Part shown: positions 51,968 through 62,167 of the stretch, piece by piece | Numbering within the stretch: position 1 is the stretch's first letter | How the letters are laid out: the number at the start of each line of letters is the position of its first letter | Source of the DNA: Thermoflavifilum thermophilum | GTDB lineage: Bacteria > Bacteroidota > Bacteroidia > Chitinophagales > Chitinophagaceae | NCBI RefSeq assembly: GCF_900116565.1 | Contig: NZ_FPCJ01000001.1 | Coordinates: forward strand, 1,590,540-1,654,539 | Direction: 5' to 3' | Length of the DNA stretch: 64,000 bases | Notes under the pieces: generated by a model | The model's input: the letters and a program-made list of their open reading frames with translations, nothing else | What the model was told of the DNA's origin: nothing | Database searches by the model: none | Translations under genes and position numbers: made by a program

Positions 51968-54001
51968 TTATACTCTTGCAATCTTTTCCAGGGCTTCAGC
52001 TATGGACGTCACGGGTGGCTCACATACCCGGTTTTTGCAGATGTATATACGGGTTTGACCAGGCACCAGTTTTTGTTGCAGCAAAGGCAGGTTTTCATCC
52101 AGTCCGCCCATAAAGAGGCAATCTGGAAGAAAATGTTGTTGCATGCTTGCAGCCATAACCCGGGCCTCTTCACCCAGCACAGCTATTTCATGTATGCCAT
52201 AGCTGGTTAAACCCAGCAACTGAGCCCATTTAGCCATGTAAGCAGGCGTTGTCTGTACCTGTGAAAGCATGGTATGCAACATCTGCATGGCATGATTGAT
52301 GAATGCAGGTTCATCCATGTATATGCCCAGGCGATACAGTACATGTGCCATGGTGGCGTTGGAGGAAGGTATCACCTGGTCTTCTGTTTCCATGATGCGA
52401 AAACCCGATGCGGGAGATAAGGTATCGGCCGTAAAAAAGAAACATTTGCTTGTCGCATCCTGAAAATGATCTGATGCAAACTGTACCAGTGTGCGTGCTT
52501 GTTCTAACCAGCGGATATCAAATGTAACCTGATACCATTCCAGATAAGCTTCGGCCAGAAAAGCATAATCGTCCAGCATAGCCGGAATCCCAGGCTTGTC
52601 TTGTGCAAAATTTCGCCACAGGCTCTGATCCGGAAGCTGCAAATATTTTTGAATGAAACAAATAATATCAAATGCCCTATCCAGATAAGTTTTATCGCCC
52701 AATGCCCGATAAGCATCTATGTAAGCTTTTATCATCAGAGCATTCCATGAGGTAATAATTTTGGTATCTGTAGCAGGGCGAATACGTTGCGTGCGGTATG
52801 CAAATAATTTTTCTCTGGCTTGATTTAAAAGCATGAGCCATTCTTGTAAATCAAGTTGGTATTGTCTTGCAAAAGAGGCATCATCTTCTGTTACGTATAA
52901 TATATTCTTGCCTGCTTCCCAATTGCCCTGCCGGTTTATGTGGTAATAGGCAAGGATCAGCGATGCAGTTGTCTCATCAAACAAATCACGGATTTCCTGT
53001 TCGGTCCATACATAAAATTTTCCTTCTTCGCCTGCGCTATCTGCATCAATTGATGCATAACATGCACCCAAAGGATGTGTAAGTTCTCTTTCTACAAAGG
53101 CAATGGACTGGCGGATGATTTCGGCATACAGATTTTGATGGGTAAGTTGATAAGCATGTGCGTACAGGCTGATGAGTTGGGCATTATCGTACAACATTTT
53201 TTCAAAATGAGGGATGCGCCACTGGCTATCGGTTGCATATCTGCAAAAGCCACCTCCAATCTGATCGTATATACCTCCCCGTGCCATGTGATGGAGTGTG
53301 GAGTTGACTGCTTGCAGGGCTTCCTCGCGATGAGTAAAATAATAGTATTGCAAGAGCCATTCCCAAACTGCAGGCATGGGGAATTTCGGAGCCCGATTGA
53401 ATCCGCCCCATGTCAAATCAAGGGATGATTGGATTTGTTCAAACAAAGAAATATAAATATCCAGCAAGGGTTTTTGATTGTTTTCTTCAGGTTGCAAAGG
53501 AATCATGAGGCTTTGCCGGATGCCTTCAGACAGATGTTGCGCCTGCTGAATCCATTGTTGGGGTTGTTGCACATGGATGTTTACTATTTGTTGCAATACA
53601 TGCAACCATTGCTTTTTGGGCAGATAGGTAACTGCATAAAAAGGCCTGCCATCGGGCAGAGCAAAAGCATTCAGCGGCCAGCCGCCATCGCCATTGATCA
53701 ACACACAGGCCTGCATGTATACCTGATCCAGATCGGGGCGTTCTTCCCGATCTACTTTCATGCAAACAAAATGGGCATTCATAAAAGCTGCGACTTCCTC
53801 ATCGGAAAAGACTTCTTTTTCCATCACATGGCACCAATGGCAAGCAGCATATCCAATGCTGATGATGAGGAGTTTATTTTCCTGTTGTGCTTTTTGCAAA
53901 GCTTCCTCACCCCAGGGATACCAGTTCACCGGATTATGTGCATGTTGCAGCAGGTAGGGACTGGTAGCGTGGATCAATGCATTGGTATGTGCAGAGGTCA
54001 T
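51968..54001 (-). CDS. YyaL/SPATA20-like thioredoxin-domain protein (DUF255)
   Basis: 677 residues from ATG 54001, which starts [20 protein letters not shown]. The N-terminal thioredoxin-like domain has [16 protein letters not shown] and [12 protein letters not shown] (CxxC) followed by [14 protein letters not shown]. The rest is an (alpha/alpha)6 barrel like that of N-acylglucosamine 2-epimerases or cellulases ([20 protein letters not shown]). Members are widespread from bacteria to mammals with unknown biochemistry. It stands alone between the exopolysaccharide-like operon and phoU. Confidence 0.92.
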   Translation of the reverse strand: MTSAHTNALIHATSPYLLQHAHNPVNWYPWGEEALQKAQQENKLLIISIGYAACHWCHVMEKEVFSDEEVAAFMNAHFVCMKVDREERPDLDQVYMQACVLINGDGGWPLNAFALPDGRPFYAVTYLPKKQWLHVLQQIVNIHVQQPQQWIQQAQHLSEGIRQSLMIPLQPEENNQKPLLDIYISLFEQIQSSLDLTWGGFNRAPKFPMPAVWEWLLQYYYFTHREEALQAVNSTLHHMARGGIYDQIGGGFCRYATDSQWRIPHFEKMLYDNAQLISLYAHAYQLTHQNLYAEIIRQSIAFVERELTHPLGACYASIDADSAGEEGKFYVWTEQEIRDLFDETTASLILAYYHINRQGNWEAGKNILYVTEDDASFARQYQLDLQEWLMLLNQAREKLFAYRTQRIRPATDTKIITSWNALMIKAYIDAYRALGDKTYLDRAFDIICFIQKYLQLPDQSLWRNFAQDKPGIPAMLDDYAFLAEAYLEWYQVTFDIRWLEQARTLVQFASDHFQDATSKCFFFTADTLSPASGFRIMETEDQVIPSSNATMAHVLYRLGIYMDEPAFINHAMQMLHTMLSQVQTTPAYMAKWAQLLGLTSYGIHEIAVLGEEARVMAASMQQHFLPDCLFMGGLDENLPLLQQKLVPGQTRIYICKNRVCEPPVTSIAEALEKIARV

Positions 54002-54119
54002 GGTGAGGGACTTTTTACGAAGATAATTACAAAAGCCCTGCAAATAAGCATCTGGCTGTTATCCAGATTATACCTGCCTGTAAATTGAAAATGATAAGGC
54101 AGGCAAACAAAGAAATATT

Positions 54120-54788
54120 TTAAAGTTCTTTGGGAGAATGGTGTTTCAATACTTTTGCTTCCACGTAAAAGATGATTTCTTCAGCCAGGTTTTTAGCCTG
54201 ATCACCCACGCGTTCCAGTTTGCGGATGATGGAAAGCACCAGCAGTTCCTGGCGGATGAAGGGACTGCTCTGTTGCAGATGTGCGGTTACGATATCCAGT
54301 GCCTCGATGTTGTATTTGTCTATGATTTCATCACGTTGGAAAATGCTTCGTGCCAGCGCGGTATCTTCTCTTTCAAAAGCCCTTCGGGTATCGGAAAGCA
54401 TGGTGAGGCTTTCGGTGTACATATCGAGCAGATGGGTGGATTGCAGCAAGCCATGATCAAAGGCGGCAGGAGCGTCCATAACATATCGTGCAATGCCGTC
54501 GGCAATATCGGCGGTGCGCTCCAGGTTGGCATTGATTTTTAATACGGCCAGCAAAAACCGCAAATCAACAGCCACCGGTTGATAACGAGCCAGGATATCT
54601 TCGCATTGTTCATCAATCTTCAGTTCGTATGCATTGATGCGTTTTTCTTTTTGCATGACTTCACGGGCGAGATTCTGGTCATATTCCAGCATGGCTTTGT
54701 ATGCAGCTTCCAGCTGGGCTTCTACCATGATCCACATCAGGATCACATCGTCTTTTAATTCTTTTAAAGCATGTTCAAGTGCGGTCAT
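54120..54788 (-). CDS. phoU: Phosphate transport system regulator PhoU
   Basis: 222 residues, almost all helical, forming the two three-helix PhoU repeats. Metal-binding E/D motifs appear as EDILARYQPVAVDLR and ERTADIADGIARY in the first, and ERVGDQAKNLAEEIIFY in the second. PhoU represses the phosphate regulon through PstB and the sensor kinase when phosphate is abundant. It follows pstB by 6 bases and is the last gene of the pst operon. Confidence 0.96.
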   Translation of the reverse strand: MTALEHALKELKDDVILMWIMVEAQLEAAYKAMLEYDQNLAREVMQKEKRINAYELKIDEQCEDILARYQPVAVDLRFLLAVLKINANLERTADIADGIARYVMDAPAAFDHGLLQSTHLLDMYTESLTMLSDTRRAFEREDTALARSIFQRDEIIDKYNIEALDIVTAHLQQSSPFIRQELLVLSIIRKLERVGDQAKNLAEEIIFYVEAKVLKHHSPKEL

Positions 54789-54794
54789 AAGGCA

Positions 54795-55553
54795 TTAGCT
54801 AAAACGTCCGGTAATATAGTTTTGGGTGCGCTGATCTTTGGGTGCGGTAAACAATTGCCGGGTGGGCGCAAATTCCACCAGTTCACCCATGTAGAAAAAT
54901 GCTGTTTCATCGCTTACCCGGGCAGCCTGTTGCATGTTGTGGGTGACGATGATCAGGGTATAATTTTTTTTCAGTTCCTGCAGCAGTTCTTCGATGCCGG
55001 CCGTGGAAATGGGATCCAGGGCCGATGTGGGTTCGTCAAGTAAAAGAAGATCGGGCTTCATGGCAATGGCCCGGGCAATGCACAGGCGCTGCTGTTGTCC
55101 GCCCGACAAAAATGTGCCTTTTTTCTTGAGGTTGTTTTTCACCTCTTCCCAGAGAGCGGCTTTTCGCAGGGCATCTTCCACGATGGCATCTTTATCGCTT
55201 CGGCTTAATTTGATGTTGTTCAGCAGATAGCCTGCCAGCACATTTTCATATATCGTCATGTGAGGGAAAGGATTGGGCCGCTGAAATACCATGCCTACGC
55301 GCAGCCGAAGCATAATGGGCGACATGCGGTAGATGTCTTCTCCCTCCAGCAGAATTTGACCTTCGGTACGGGCTTCAGGGGTAAGCTCGTGCATCCGGTT
55401 GATGCAACGCAAAAAAGTAGTTTTGCCGCAGCCAGAAGGGCCCATAACAGCAACAACTTCATTCCGGTGAAGGGTGAGATTTACGTTCTTCACCACCTCA
55501 TGCGTGCCAAACCAGGCATGAAAATGTTTAACTTCTAATATCGGACGCTCCAT
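54795..55553 (-). CDS. pstB: Phosphate ABC transporter ATP-binding protein
   Basis: 252 residues from ATG 55553; the frame is open upstream into pstA, but [16 protein letters not shown] is the usual PstB start. Walker [10 protein letters not shown], signature LSGGQQQR, Walker [14 protein letters not shown] and the H-loop [12 protein letters not shown] are intact. It powers phosphate import with PstA and PstC. It overlaps the end of pstA by 19 bases. Confidence 0.97.
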   Translation of the reverse strand: MERPILEVKHFHAWFGTHEVVKNVNLTLHRNEVVAVMGPSGCGKTTFLRCINRMHELTPEARTEGQILLEGEDIYRMSPIMLRLRVGMVFQRPNPFPHMTIYENVLAGYLLNNIKLSRSDKDAIVEDALRKAALWEEVKNNLKKKGTFLSGGQQQRLCIARAIAMKPDLLLLDEPTSALDPISTAGIEELLQELKKNYTLIIVTHNMQQAARVSDETAFFYMGELVEFAPTRQLFTAPKDQRTQNYITGRFS

Positions 55554-56392
55554 TTTCGGATAATCATTCGGGTCAATATATTCAATAACAGGATCCAGCA
55601 AAGCAAAACCAGGGCAGCACCCCATGCCAGCTGGTGCCAGCTGTCGTAAGGACTGATGGCATAATTGTAAATCAGCAAAGGCAGGCTATGCATGGGATGA
55701 AAAATATGAAAACTCAGATAAGGATTCCCAAAAGCTGTAAATAAGAGGGGTGCAGTTTCCCCCACAATCCTGGCTACCGACAGAATGATGCCCGACAATA
55801 CACCACTGAGGCTGCAGGGTAGCAGCACCTTCATGATGGTCTTGTAGTAGGGTACCCCTAAGGCCAGAGAGGCTTCCCGCAGGTGAGTGGGAAAACGTTT
55901 CAGGGTTTCCTCCGCCGAACGAATCATGATGGGAAGCATCATGATGGCGAGTGCTACGCTTCCCGAGAATGCGGAAAAAGATCCCATGGGTTTTACCAGC
56001 CAGTCGTAGGCCACGATGCCGACTACGATGGAAGGGATGCCGGTAAGCACTTCCACACAAAACCGAATCACATTAGCCAGTCGTCCCTGTGGATGTTCGC
56101 TAAGATACAGGGCGCTAGATATACCTATTGGTACAGCCATTAGGGTGGCTACACAAACAATCAACACACTGCCTACCAGCGCATTGGCGATGCCTCCCCC
56201 CGCTTCGCCTACGGGTCGAGGAAGTTGAACAAAAAACGACCAGTTGATAGCTCCGATTCCCTGTTTGATGATATAAATCAGGATATACACCAGGGGAAGC
56301 AGGGTGAGCACCGTAAAGAACAGCACGATTCCGCGAATACTTGCGGAGATCAGCTGCCGGCGCCGAATATGTTTGATTGAATTGAGGTGCAT
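55535..56392 (-). CDS. pstA: Phosphate ABC transporter permease PstA
   Basis: 285 residues with six transmembrane helices. The permease motif [25 protein letters not shown] is the EAA-type loop that contacts PstB. It follows pstC by only 4 bases. Forms the membrane channel with PstC. Confidence 0.96.
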   Translation of the reverse strand: MHLNSIKHIRRRQLISASIRGIVLFFTVLTLLPLVYILIYIIKQGIGAINWSFFVQLPRPVGEAGGGIANALVGSVLIVCVATLMAVPIGISSALYLSEHPQGRLANVIRFCVEVLTGIPSIVVGIVAYDWLVKPMGSFSAFSGSVALAIMMLPIMIRSAEETLKRFPTHLREASLALGVPYYKTIMKVLLPCSLSGVLSGIILSVARIVGETAPLLFTAFGNPYLSFHIFHPMHSLPLLIYNYAISPYDSWHQLAWGAALVLLCWILLLNILTRMIIRKWSVRY

Positions 56393-56396
56393 ATAC

Positions 56397-57389
56397 TCAG
56401 GTACTGAATTGTTTGATAATCCGTTTCCCGATCAGATGAATAAGGGTAGTAACGAGAAACAATACCAGCCCGAGTTCAATCAGGGCTGAAAGATACACGT
56501 TGCTGGCGGCTTCTGTAAATTCATTGGCAATTACACTGGCCAGGGTATTTCCCGGCGAAAAAATGTTTTTGGGCAAGGCACTGGTATTCCCTATGACCAT
56601 GGTAACTGCCATGGTTTCACCCAAGGCTCTTCCCAGGGAAAGCAAAATTCCAGCCAAAATCCCGGTCCGGGCATAGGGCAGCACCACATGGCGGATGACT
56701 TCCCAGCGGGTAGCTCCCAGTGAATAGGCGGCTTCCTTCAGTTCAGCGGGCACCATGTGAATGATTTCCCTTCCCAGAGAGGCCGCGTAGGGTATGATCA
56801 TGAGAGCCAGGATCAGTGATGCGGTGAATATGCCTACCCCATAAGGCAGCACGTGCCATTTCATTTCCAGCTGTCTGACCAGCGGCACCAGTACAAACAA
56901 TCCCCAGAATCCGTAAATCACGGAAGGAATGCCGGCAATGAGTTCCACCGCTTCGCGAACTACGCCGGCCATGCGATTTTTACCTTTTCCCGGTGGGAAA
57001 TATTCGCCCAGAAAGATAGCTATTGAAAGCGAAAAAGGCAGGCTGATGAACAATGCCAGAAAAGATGTCAGCAGGGTGCCCGCCAGAAAGGGCAACGCAC
57101 CAAATACCTCAGTTACCGGATCCCATACTTTTCCCCAGAAAAAATGAATACCTGTAGCCCGAAATGAGGGGATGGAACCCACTATTAGGGTCAGGAAGAT
57201 AGCTATCACCAGGCAAAGCACAATTAAACCTGCAATGTGCAAGGTGTGTCGGAACCATTGGTCTTTTCTGTCGGCATTGGAAATGCGCGCGATCAGCCGA
57301 TGTGAGCGAGGGATGGATCGGCTGACCTCAGCGCGTGATGATGTAGAAGCATGTGTTTTAGAAGTAAATGTTGGCAACGGTTCTGGCAT
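56397..57389 (-). CDS. pstC: Phosphate ABC transporter permease PstC
   Basis: 330 residues from ATG 57389, 10 bases past the pstS stop; an extension to 57437 would overlap pstS. The N-terminus has about 50 polar residues before the first helix, longer than usual. Six transmembrane helices and the loop VPAELKEAAYSLGATRWEVI are characteristic of PstC. The helix-1 region LTLIVGSIPSF is normal. Confidence 0.96.
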   Translation of the reverse strand: MPEPLPTFTSKTHASTSSRAEVSRSIPRSHRLIARISNADRKDQWFRHTLHIAGLIVLCLVIAIFLTLIVGSIPSFRATGIHFFWGKVWDPVTEVFGALPFLAGTLLTSFLALFISLPFSLSIAIFLGEYFPPGKGKNRMAGVVREAVELIAGIPSVIYGFWGLFVLVPLVRQLEMKWHVLPYGVGIFTASLILALMIIPYAASLGREIIHMVPAELKEAAYSLGATRWEVIRHVVLPYARTGILAGILLSLGRALGETMAVTMVIGNTSALPKNIFSPGNTLASVIANEFTEAASNVYLSALIELGLVLFLVTTLIHLIGKRIIKQFST

Positions 57390-57399
57390 GCATCTCAAT

Positions 57400-58497
57400 T
57401 TATTGGGCTGATGTTTCGAGGACAGGTTTGCCGTCAAAGGTGATGGTTTTCAGCAGGTTTTCAGCTGTTGCCTGAGCTTCTGCTGAGAGCGGAGCGTAGT
57501 GTAGATCGGCACAATAGCTTTGCGCATTGTGAGTAACCCACCAGAACAGTTTCACCAGCTCTTGGGCCCTATCCAGCGAGCGATCACCGTAATGTTGTTC
57601 CCGATACAGAATTGCCCATGTAAAGCCACTGATGGGATATCCGTCGGGGGCCGTGGTATTGGTTACAAATACTTTGGCATCGGCAGGAAGCTGGATATTG
57701 GAAGCTGCTTGGGTACTGGCAATGGTGGGTGCAATGAAATGGCCTGAAGCGTTTTGTATTTTAGCCACGGGCATCTGGTTTTGAATCGCATAGGCCAGTT
57801 CTACATATCCAAATCCTCCGGGTGTTTGCCTGATCAGCCCGCTTACGCCCTCATTCCCTTTTCCACCCAGGCCTACAGGCCAGTTAACCGAAGTGCTGGC
57901 CCCTACTTTGGCTTTCCATTCCGGGCTGATTTTGGAAAGATAGTTGGTGAAAATATTGGTGGTACCGCTACCATCGGAGCGGTGCACCACGGCAATGGGC
58001 AGGTTGGGCAGTTTGACTTTGGGATTGATGGCCTGGATGGCGGGATCGTTCCAGCGGGTGATTTTGCCCAGATAAATATTTGCCAGTACATCGGGGGTGA
58101 ACTGCAGGGTATCTTGAATCCCCGGTAAATTATAGGTGAGTACCACGGCGCCTGCGCAGATGGGAATATGCACCACAGGAGTACCTGCCTGTTTTTCCTG
58201 ATCGTCGGTGAGTGGCGCATCCGAATCACCGAAATCCACGGTTTTGTTGATCAGCTGCAGGATACCTCCTCCCGAACCGATGGACTGGTAGTTGACCTTG
58301 ATGCCGGTTTGTTGGGTGTATACATTAAACACTTTTGAGTAAAACGGGTAGATGAATGTGCTGCCGGCGCCCAGCAGGGTTTTGTTATCCTGTGATGAAG
58401 CAGCAGTCTGGGATGTCTGTTTCTGTCCGCCACCACCGCAGGAGGCCAGCAAAGCCATGGATGCAATGGCTAGTGAAATCAAATTTGTTTTTTTCAT
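57400..58497 (-). CDS. pstS: Phosphate-binding protein PstS, lipoprotein
   Basis: 365 residues from ATG 58497. The signal peptide ends with a lipobox (LLASC, Cys20), and a Gly/Ser/Gln spacer follows. Phosphate-binding motifs include LLGAGSTFIYPFYSKVF, IGSGGGILQLINKTVDFGDSDAPLTD and HRSDGSGTTNIFT. It captures phosphate in the periplasm and hands it to PstCA. It starts 25 bases after the porin stop in the same operon. Confidence 0.97.
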   Translation of the reverse strand: MKKTNLISLAIASMALLASCGGGGQKQTSQTAASSQDNKTLLGAGSTFIYPFYSKVFNVYTQQTGIKVNYQSIGSGGGILQLINKTVDFGDSDAPLTDDQEKQAGTPVVHIPICAGAVVLTYNLPGIQDTLQFTPDVLANIYLGKITRWNDPAIQAINPKVKLPNLPIAVVHRSDGSGTTNIFTNYLSKISPEWKAKVGASTSVNWPVGLGGKGNEGVSGLIRQTPGGFGYVELAYAIQNQMPVAKIQNASGHFIAPTIASTQAASNIQLPADAKVFVTNTTAPDGYPISGFTWAILYREQHYGDRSLDRAQELVKLFWWVTHNAQSYCADLHYAPLSAEAQATAENLLKTITFDGKPVLETSAQ

Positions 58498-58522
58498 AGT
58501 TCTGTATTTTTTGTGTGAATGA

Positions 58523-59704
58523 TTATTTGGCAAAAACATAATAGAATGTGATTCGGTATACCAGGTCGTAATCACGGTATGCCTTTTCTTTGAATGAATC
58601 GTTTTTGCTGGTGTACTGATTATACCAGATGTTGGGTATCAGATGTACCTGAGGGATGGGTGTAAAGTCAAGCCCTGCCGTGATGAATCGTTCCGTATTC
58701 TGCGGATCATAATTGGTCACCAGGCCGGTCCATTGGGTTTGAGGAGTTAGGGCTTTTCCATCGGCGGGGTTATACAAGTCCATTCGGGCGAAATAATGTA
58801 GTTTATCGGGCACCAGCTGTCCGTGGGCAAAGAAAGAAACTCCGCTGGCCTGCTGATTCAAGGTATCTGAAACCTGGCTGACCAGATCGGTGGCCACCAT
58901 GCCATTTTTCAGGAAGTTGATGAAAGCCGAGGCTCCTACGGTGAATTGAGGAGTAGTATAGGCGGCAAACAGTTTCCACATGTTCCTGCTTTGGTGAAAG
59001 CCCGGTTGCCAGTGCATCCGGTCATAATCGGCGTACAGGTCCAGCACCAGGTGTTGTTGAAACAGTTTGGCCCAAAGGTCAGCATAAAACCATTTGAAGC
59101 GGCTGGATGAAGGTTTGGCACCTGTTCCGTTGCCCACCAGCAAGTTGTAGCCAAAGTTTTTGGTTTGTGGGTCGAAAGTACCCTGCAGGCCGGCACCCAT
59201 ATCAAAAGATGGTGTGCGGCGGATGTCTGCAATGGTTCGTTCAACCGAACGGTATTTCCAGGTGGGCTCTTCCAACGGGACAAAGGCAGGCGTAGGCTGT
59301 TGTCCAATGATGAGATCGGTGCCCTTCCAGATGTTTTTCCAGCGAAGATTAGCGAATTTGATATAAAATGCATATTTCCCGCTTTGGGTTACATCGGTTA
59401 CGTCTTCAGCGGCCACGCCCAGTTGGGCCTGGAAACGATCATTGAGCGGCGTTTCATAGGCCAGATAAATTCGGCGGAACTGGAAGGCGTTGGCATTTTG
59501 TGGAATACCGGTGTATTGATTGGCTTGTCCCCGGCTTAGGCTATCGCTATGAGCTTTATAGTAATAGTCACCAAAGATATAGCCGGTAAGCCTTCCTTGG
59601 TTCCAGAAGCCGGTACTGCCGTGTTGCTGAGCATGCAGAAAAATCGGGAGAAAAGCCATTGCCAATCCACAAATGGCTGCTTCAAACTTTACCAGTTTAA
59701 ACAT
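58523..59704 (-). CDS. Outer-membrane porin (OprO/OprP-like), likely phosphate-selective
   Basis: 393 residues from ATG 59704. A signal peptide ends FLHAQQ. Alternating amphipathic strands run through the protein (YKAHSDSLSRGQAN, FRRIYLAYETPLNDRFQAQL) and it ends with an aromatic residue (YYVFAK is one short of the usual terminal Phe). The fold resembles phosphate-selective porins of the OprP type. Its position at the head of the pst operon, behind a Pho-box-like site, makes phosphate or polyphosphate uptake its likely role. Confidence 0.88.
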   Translation of the reverse strand: MFKLVKFEAAICGLAMAFLPIFLHAQQHGSTGFWNQGRLTGYIFGDYYYKAHSDSLSRGQANQYTGIPQNANAFQFRRIYLAYETPLNDRFQAQLGVAAEDVTDVTQSGKYAFYIKFANLRWKNIWKGTDLIIGQQPTPAFVPLEEPTWKYRSVERTIADIRRTPSFDMGAGLQGTFDPQTKNFGYNLLVGNGTGAKPSSSRFKWFYADLWAKLFQQHLVLDLYADYDRMHWQPGFHQSRNMWKLFAAYTTPQFTVGASAFINFLKNGMVATDLVSQVSDTLNQQASGVSFFAHGQLVPDKLHYFARMDLYNPADGKALTPQTQWTGLVTNYDPQNTERFITAGLDFTPIPQVHLIPNIWYNQYTSKNDSFKEKAYRDYDLVYRITFYYVFAK

Positions 59705-59727
59705 ATACAAGCGTTGATGGTGTGCCG

Positions 59728-59735
59728 CAAAGAAA
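59728..59735 (-). promoter_or_regulatory. -7-like box of the porin-pst operon
   Basis: TTTCTTTG on the minus strand differs from TAnnTTTG at one base. It starts 19 bases beyond the Pho-box-like repeats, a distance expected for activator-assisted transcription. Confidence 0.4.
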
Positions 59736-59754
59736 TGACAACCCGATGATGGCA

Positions 59755-59783
59755 ATGTTAACTTAAGATGAACTTAATGTTAA
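59755..59783 (-). promoter_or_regulatory. Pho-box-like triple direct repeat
   Basis: On the minus strand TTAACAT-TAAG-TTCATCT-TAAG-TTAACAT: three 7-base repeats at exactly 11-base period, separated by identical TAAG spacers. The TTAACA core and the 11-base period resemble the PhoP box of Bacillus (TTAACA) and the layout of the E. coli Pho box. It lies 51-79 bases upstream of the porin ATG, in the position of a -33 region. Likely binding site of a PhoB/PhoP-type response regulator. Confidence 0.75.
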
Positions 59784-59898
59784 GAGCGCTTTTCATTTTT
59801 CCTTCCCTGACCGGAAAGCCTTGCCACCAGTACAATAGCCATTAAACTCATTAACCTGGCTATTACAAATACCAAACTTATTTCCCACCTCATAAGGC

Positions 59899-60234
59899 TC
59901 AACGAGTTTCACGAAGCTGATATAAACGGATGTACTTGTTTTTGAAGGAAAAGGGCAACCGCACAGAGAGTTCCACCTGCAGCTGGCATTCCTGTTCAAA
60001 CCACATTTCCAGATCCCGGATGCGCCAGGTTTCATCGATGGGCATTTGCAAAACTTCTGTCTCATTGACCGGCAAGCAAAAACCTATTTGCTGAAGGGTG
60101 TAGCCCAATGGAGCAGGCTCGTGTTGATAGTACACTTCCATATCACAGCCAAGCAATTGTTTTATTTGATTTTTAAGAGCTGAAACGGTCATGTCGGGCG
60201 ATAAATGCAGGATTTTGACGCGGGATATGGGCAT
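59899..60234 (-). CDS. Small protein of unknown function upstream of the pst operon
   Basis: 111 residues from ATG 60234 (a GTG three codons upstream also fits). No signal peptide and no transmembrane segment. The pattern KILHLSPDMTVSALKNQIKQLLG resembles a beta-grasp (ubiquitin-like) start, and the rest is mixed alpha/beta with a basic C-terminus (FKNKYIRLYQLRETR). I do not recognise the family. It lies between the Pho-box-like site and the divergent DUF47-pit operon, so a phosphate-related role is possible. Confidence 0.5.
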   Translation of the reverse strand: MPISRVKILHLSPDMTVSALKNQIKQLLGCDMEVYYQHEPAPLGYTLQQIGFCLPVNETEVLQMPIDETWRIRDLEMWFEQECQLQVELSVRLPFSFKNKYIRLYQLRETR

Positions 60235-60402
60235 GGGATGCACATTATGATTTTTCTAAAAGCTTTGCGATAGGCGATGATCAAACATCATCCTGCGGCA
60301 AGATGCTTGTTGCATGTAAATTTTCGGGCAATTTGCCGTGAAGTTTTTATGAATATCAACAGATTAAAATCATAATTCTCGGCCGATTTCGTCTGACCTG
60401 TG

Positions 60403-60410
60403 TATTTTTG
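60403..60410 (+). promoter_or_regulatory. -7 promoter box of the DUF47-pit operon
   Basis: TATTTTTG matches TAnnTTTG exactly, 23 bases before the ATG at 60434. No Pho-box-like repeat is seen here, in contrast to the pst operon. Confidence 0.5.
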
Positions 60411-60433
60411 TGCATTGTAATTTTCTCTTAGCC

Positions 60434-61081
60434 ATGAGCGCCAACAGCTGGATTCATTTTTTTCTCCCGAAGGATCGGGTATTTTATCAACTTTTTGAAC
60501 AGGTATCCGATAACCTTCAAAAAATGGGAGAAACCCTGAAAGAAGCCGTCATCACTTCCAGTTCTGAACGCCAGCGTGAGCTTGTGAAGATGATTGAAGA
60601 TCAGGAGCATACCAACGACGATCTTACCCATCGCGTATTTCTGGAATTAGGGCAAAATTTCATTACACCTTTCGATCGGGAAGACATTCATTATCTGGCC
60701 AGCGCATTGGATGATGTGGCCGATTATATTCATGGATCGGCCAAGCGCCTCATTATGTACCGGATTCAGCCTACAGATGAGTACATCTGCAAGCTGGCCG
60801 ATATTATTTATAAAGCCATTCTGGAATTGAAGAAAGCCATCTTAGAATTACGCAACATGAAAAATTTGCGCAACATTACCAATGCTTGTGTGATTATTAA
60901 CAGTCTTGAAAATCATGCAGACGATGTATATGATACTGCTGTGACCAATCTGTTTGCCCTTGAGCAGGATCCGATCAAGATTATCAAAATGCGGGAGATT
61001 TATCAAACGCTTGAAACTGCAACTGATAAATGTGAAGATGCAGCCAATGTGATTGAATCCATCATCGTGAAATACGCTTAG
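60434..61081 (+). CDS. DUF47 (PhoU-like) protein
   Basis: 215 residues from ATG 60434. All-helical, with the DUF47/TIGR00153 signatures EDQEHTNDDLTHRVF and PFDREDIHYLASALDDVADYIHGSAKR, then CEDAANVIESIIVKYA at the end. DUF47 proteins share the PhoU fold and commonly precede a Pit-type phosphate transporter, as here (19-base gap), probably modulating it. Confidence 0.95.
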   Translation: MSANSWIHFFLPKDRVFYQLFEQVSDNLQKMGETLKEAVITSSSERQRELVKMIEDQEHTNDDLTHRVFLELGQNFITPFDREDIHYLASALDDVADYIHGSAKRLIMYRIQPTDEYICKLADIIYKAILELKKAILELRNMKNLRNITNACVIINSLENHADDVYDTAVTNLFALEQDPIKIIKMREIYQTLETATDKCEDAANVIESIIVKYA

Positions 61082-61100
61082 ATCGTTTTATTTGTTTGAT

Positions 61101-62096
61101 ATGTTTACGCTGCTTGTGGTGATCATTAGCCTGGCTTTGTTGTTCGATGTCATCAACGGATTTCATGATGCAGCCAATTCCATTGCCACCATTGTATCAA
61201 CCAAGGTATTATCGCCTACGGCAGCCGTCGTTTGGGCCGCTTTTTTCAATTATATTGCCCTGCATCTGTTGCCATTACATGTTGCCGAGCAGGTGGGTAA
61301 AGGAATTGTAGATCCGCATGCCGTAACGCTTACCGTATTGCTTTCCGGCCTCATAGCAGCCATTGTATGGGATTTGATTACCTGGTGGTATGGCATTCCC
61401 ACCAGTTCTTCACACACACTGATTGGAGGTTTTGTGGGCGCAAGCATTGCCCGCAGTGGCTTTGGGGTGATTATCACCAGCGAGATCATCCGGATTACTT
61501 TGTTCATTGTGTTGGCACCGCTCATCGGGATGATATTTGCGCTCATCATTACCATCATCATTACTCAGTTGGGAAGAAAATCCAGCCCCCGGCATATGGA
61601 TAAGCTTTTCAAACGACTGCAGCTGGTTTCATCGGCTGTGATGAGCATAGGGCATGGTACCAGTGATGCGCAAAAATCCATGGGCATCGCTTATGTGGCC
61701 TTGATTTCGGCCGGGATGATTTCGGTACACGATCCGATTCCGGGATGGGTGGTATATGCTTTTCAGATTGCTATGGCATTGGGAACTTTATTGGGCGGGT
61801 GGCGGATCGTAAAGACCATGGGGCAGCGTATCACCAAGCTGCATCCTTTTGAAGGGTTCTCTGCTGAAACAGCTGGTGGACTTACCCTTATATTCGTGGC
61901 GCTGGCCGGCATTCCAGTGAGTACTACCCATACCATTGCTGGTTCCATCATGGGGGTGGGAGCCGCCAAGCGCCTGTCGGCCGTGCGTTGGGGCGTTTCC
62001 CTGAATATGGTCTGGGCCTGGATTATCACCATACCTATCACCGCTATTTTAGCCGCTTTGCTTTACGCTTTGCTCCACCTGTTTATCCATGCCTGA
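61101..62096 (+). CDS. pit: Inorganic phosphate transporter, PiT family
   Basis: 331 residues from ATG 61101 (a TTG three codons upstream is in frame). About ten transmembrane helices, with the two PiT signature repeats [18 protein letters not shown] and [20 protein letters not shown], and [18 protein letters not shown]. It imports phosphate (as metal-phosphate) with low affinity and constitutively. It forms an operon with DUF47 and sits next to the high-affinity pst system. Confidence 0.95.
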   Translation: MFTLLVVIISLALLFDVINGFHDAANSIATIVSTKVLSPTAAVVWAAFFNYIALHLLPLHVAEQVGKGIVDPHAVTLTVLLSGLIAAIVWDLITWWYGIPTSSSHTLIGGFVGASIARSGFGVIITSEIIRITLFIVLAPLIGMIFALIITIIITQLGRKSSPRHMDKLFKRLQLVSSAVMSIGHGTSDAQKSMGIAYVALISAGMISVHDPIPGWVVYAFQIAMALGTLLGGWRIVKTMGQRITKLHPFEGFSAETAGGLTLIFVALAGIPVSTTHTIAGSIMGVGAAKRLSAVRWGVSLNMVWAWIITIPITAILAALLYALLHLFIHA

Positions 62097-62139
62097 AAAA
62101 GAATCCTCATTTTCATTCAGATGCGCCTGAAATTCCTGT

Positions 62140-62147
62140 TATATTTG
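62140..62147 (+). promoter_or_regulatory. -7 promoter box of rfbA
   Basis: TATATTTG matches TAnnTTTG, 20 bases before the ATG at 62168. Confidence 0.45.
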
Positions 62148-62167
62148 TTGGTTGTCAAAAGCTATTT

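Noticed and set aside
60276-60295. Hairpin GATGAT-CAAAC-ATCATC upstream of the DUF47 gene
   Set aside because: A 6-bp stem without a T-run or conserved context; too weak to call a terminator or operator.
61988-62167. N-terminal extension of rfbA
   Set aside because: It overlaps the 3' end of pit and precedes the conserved MKGIILAGG start; the -7 box at 62140-62147 also favours the shorter form.
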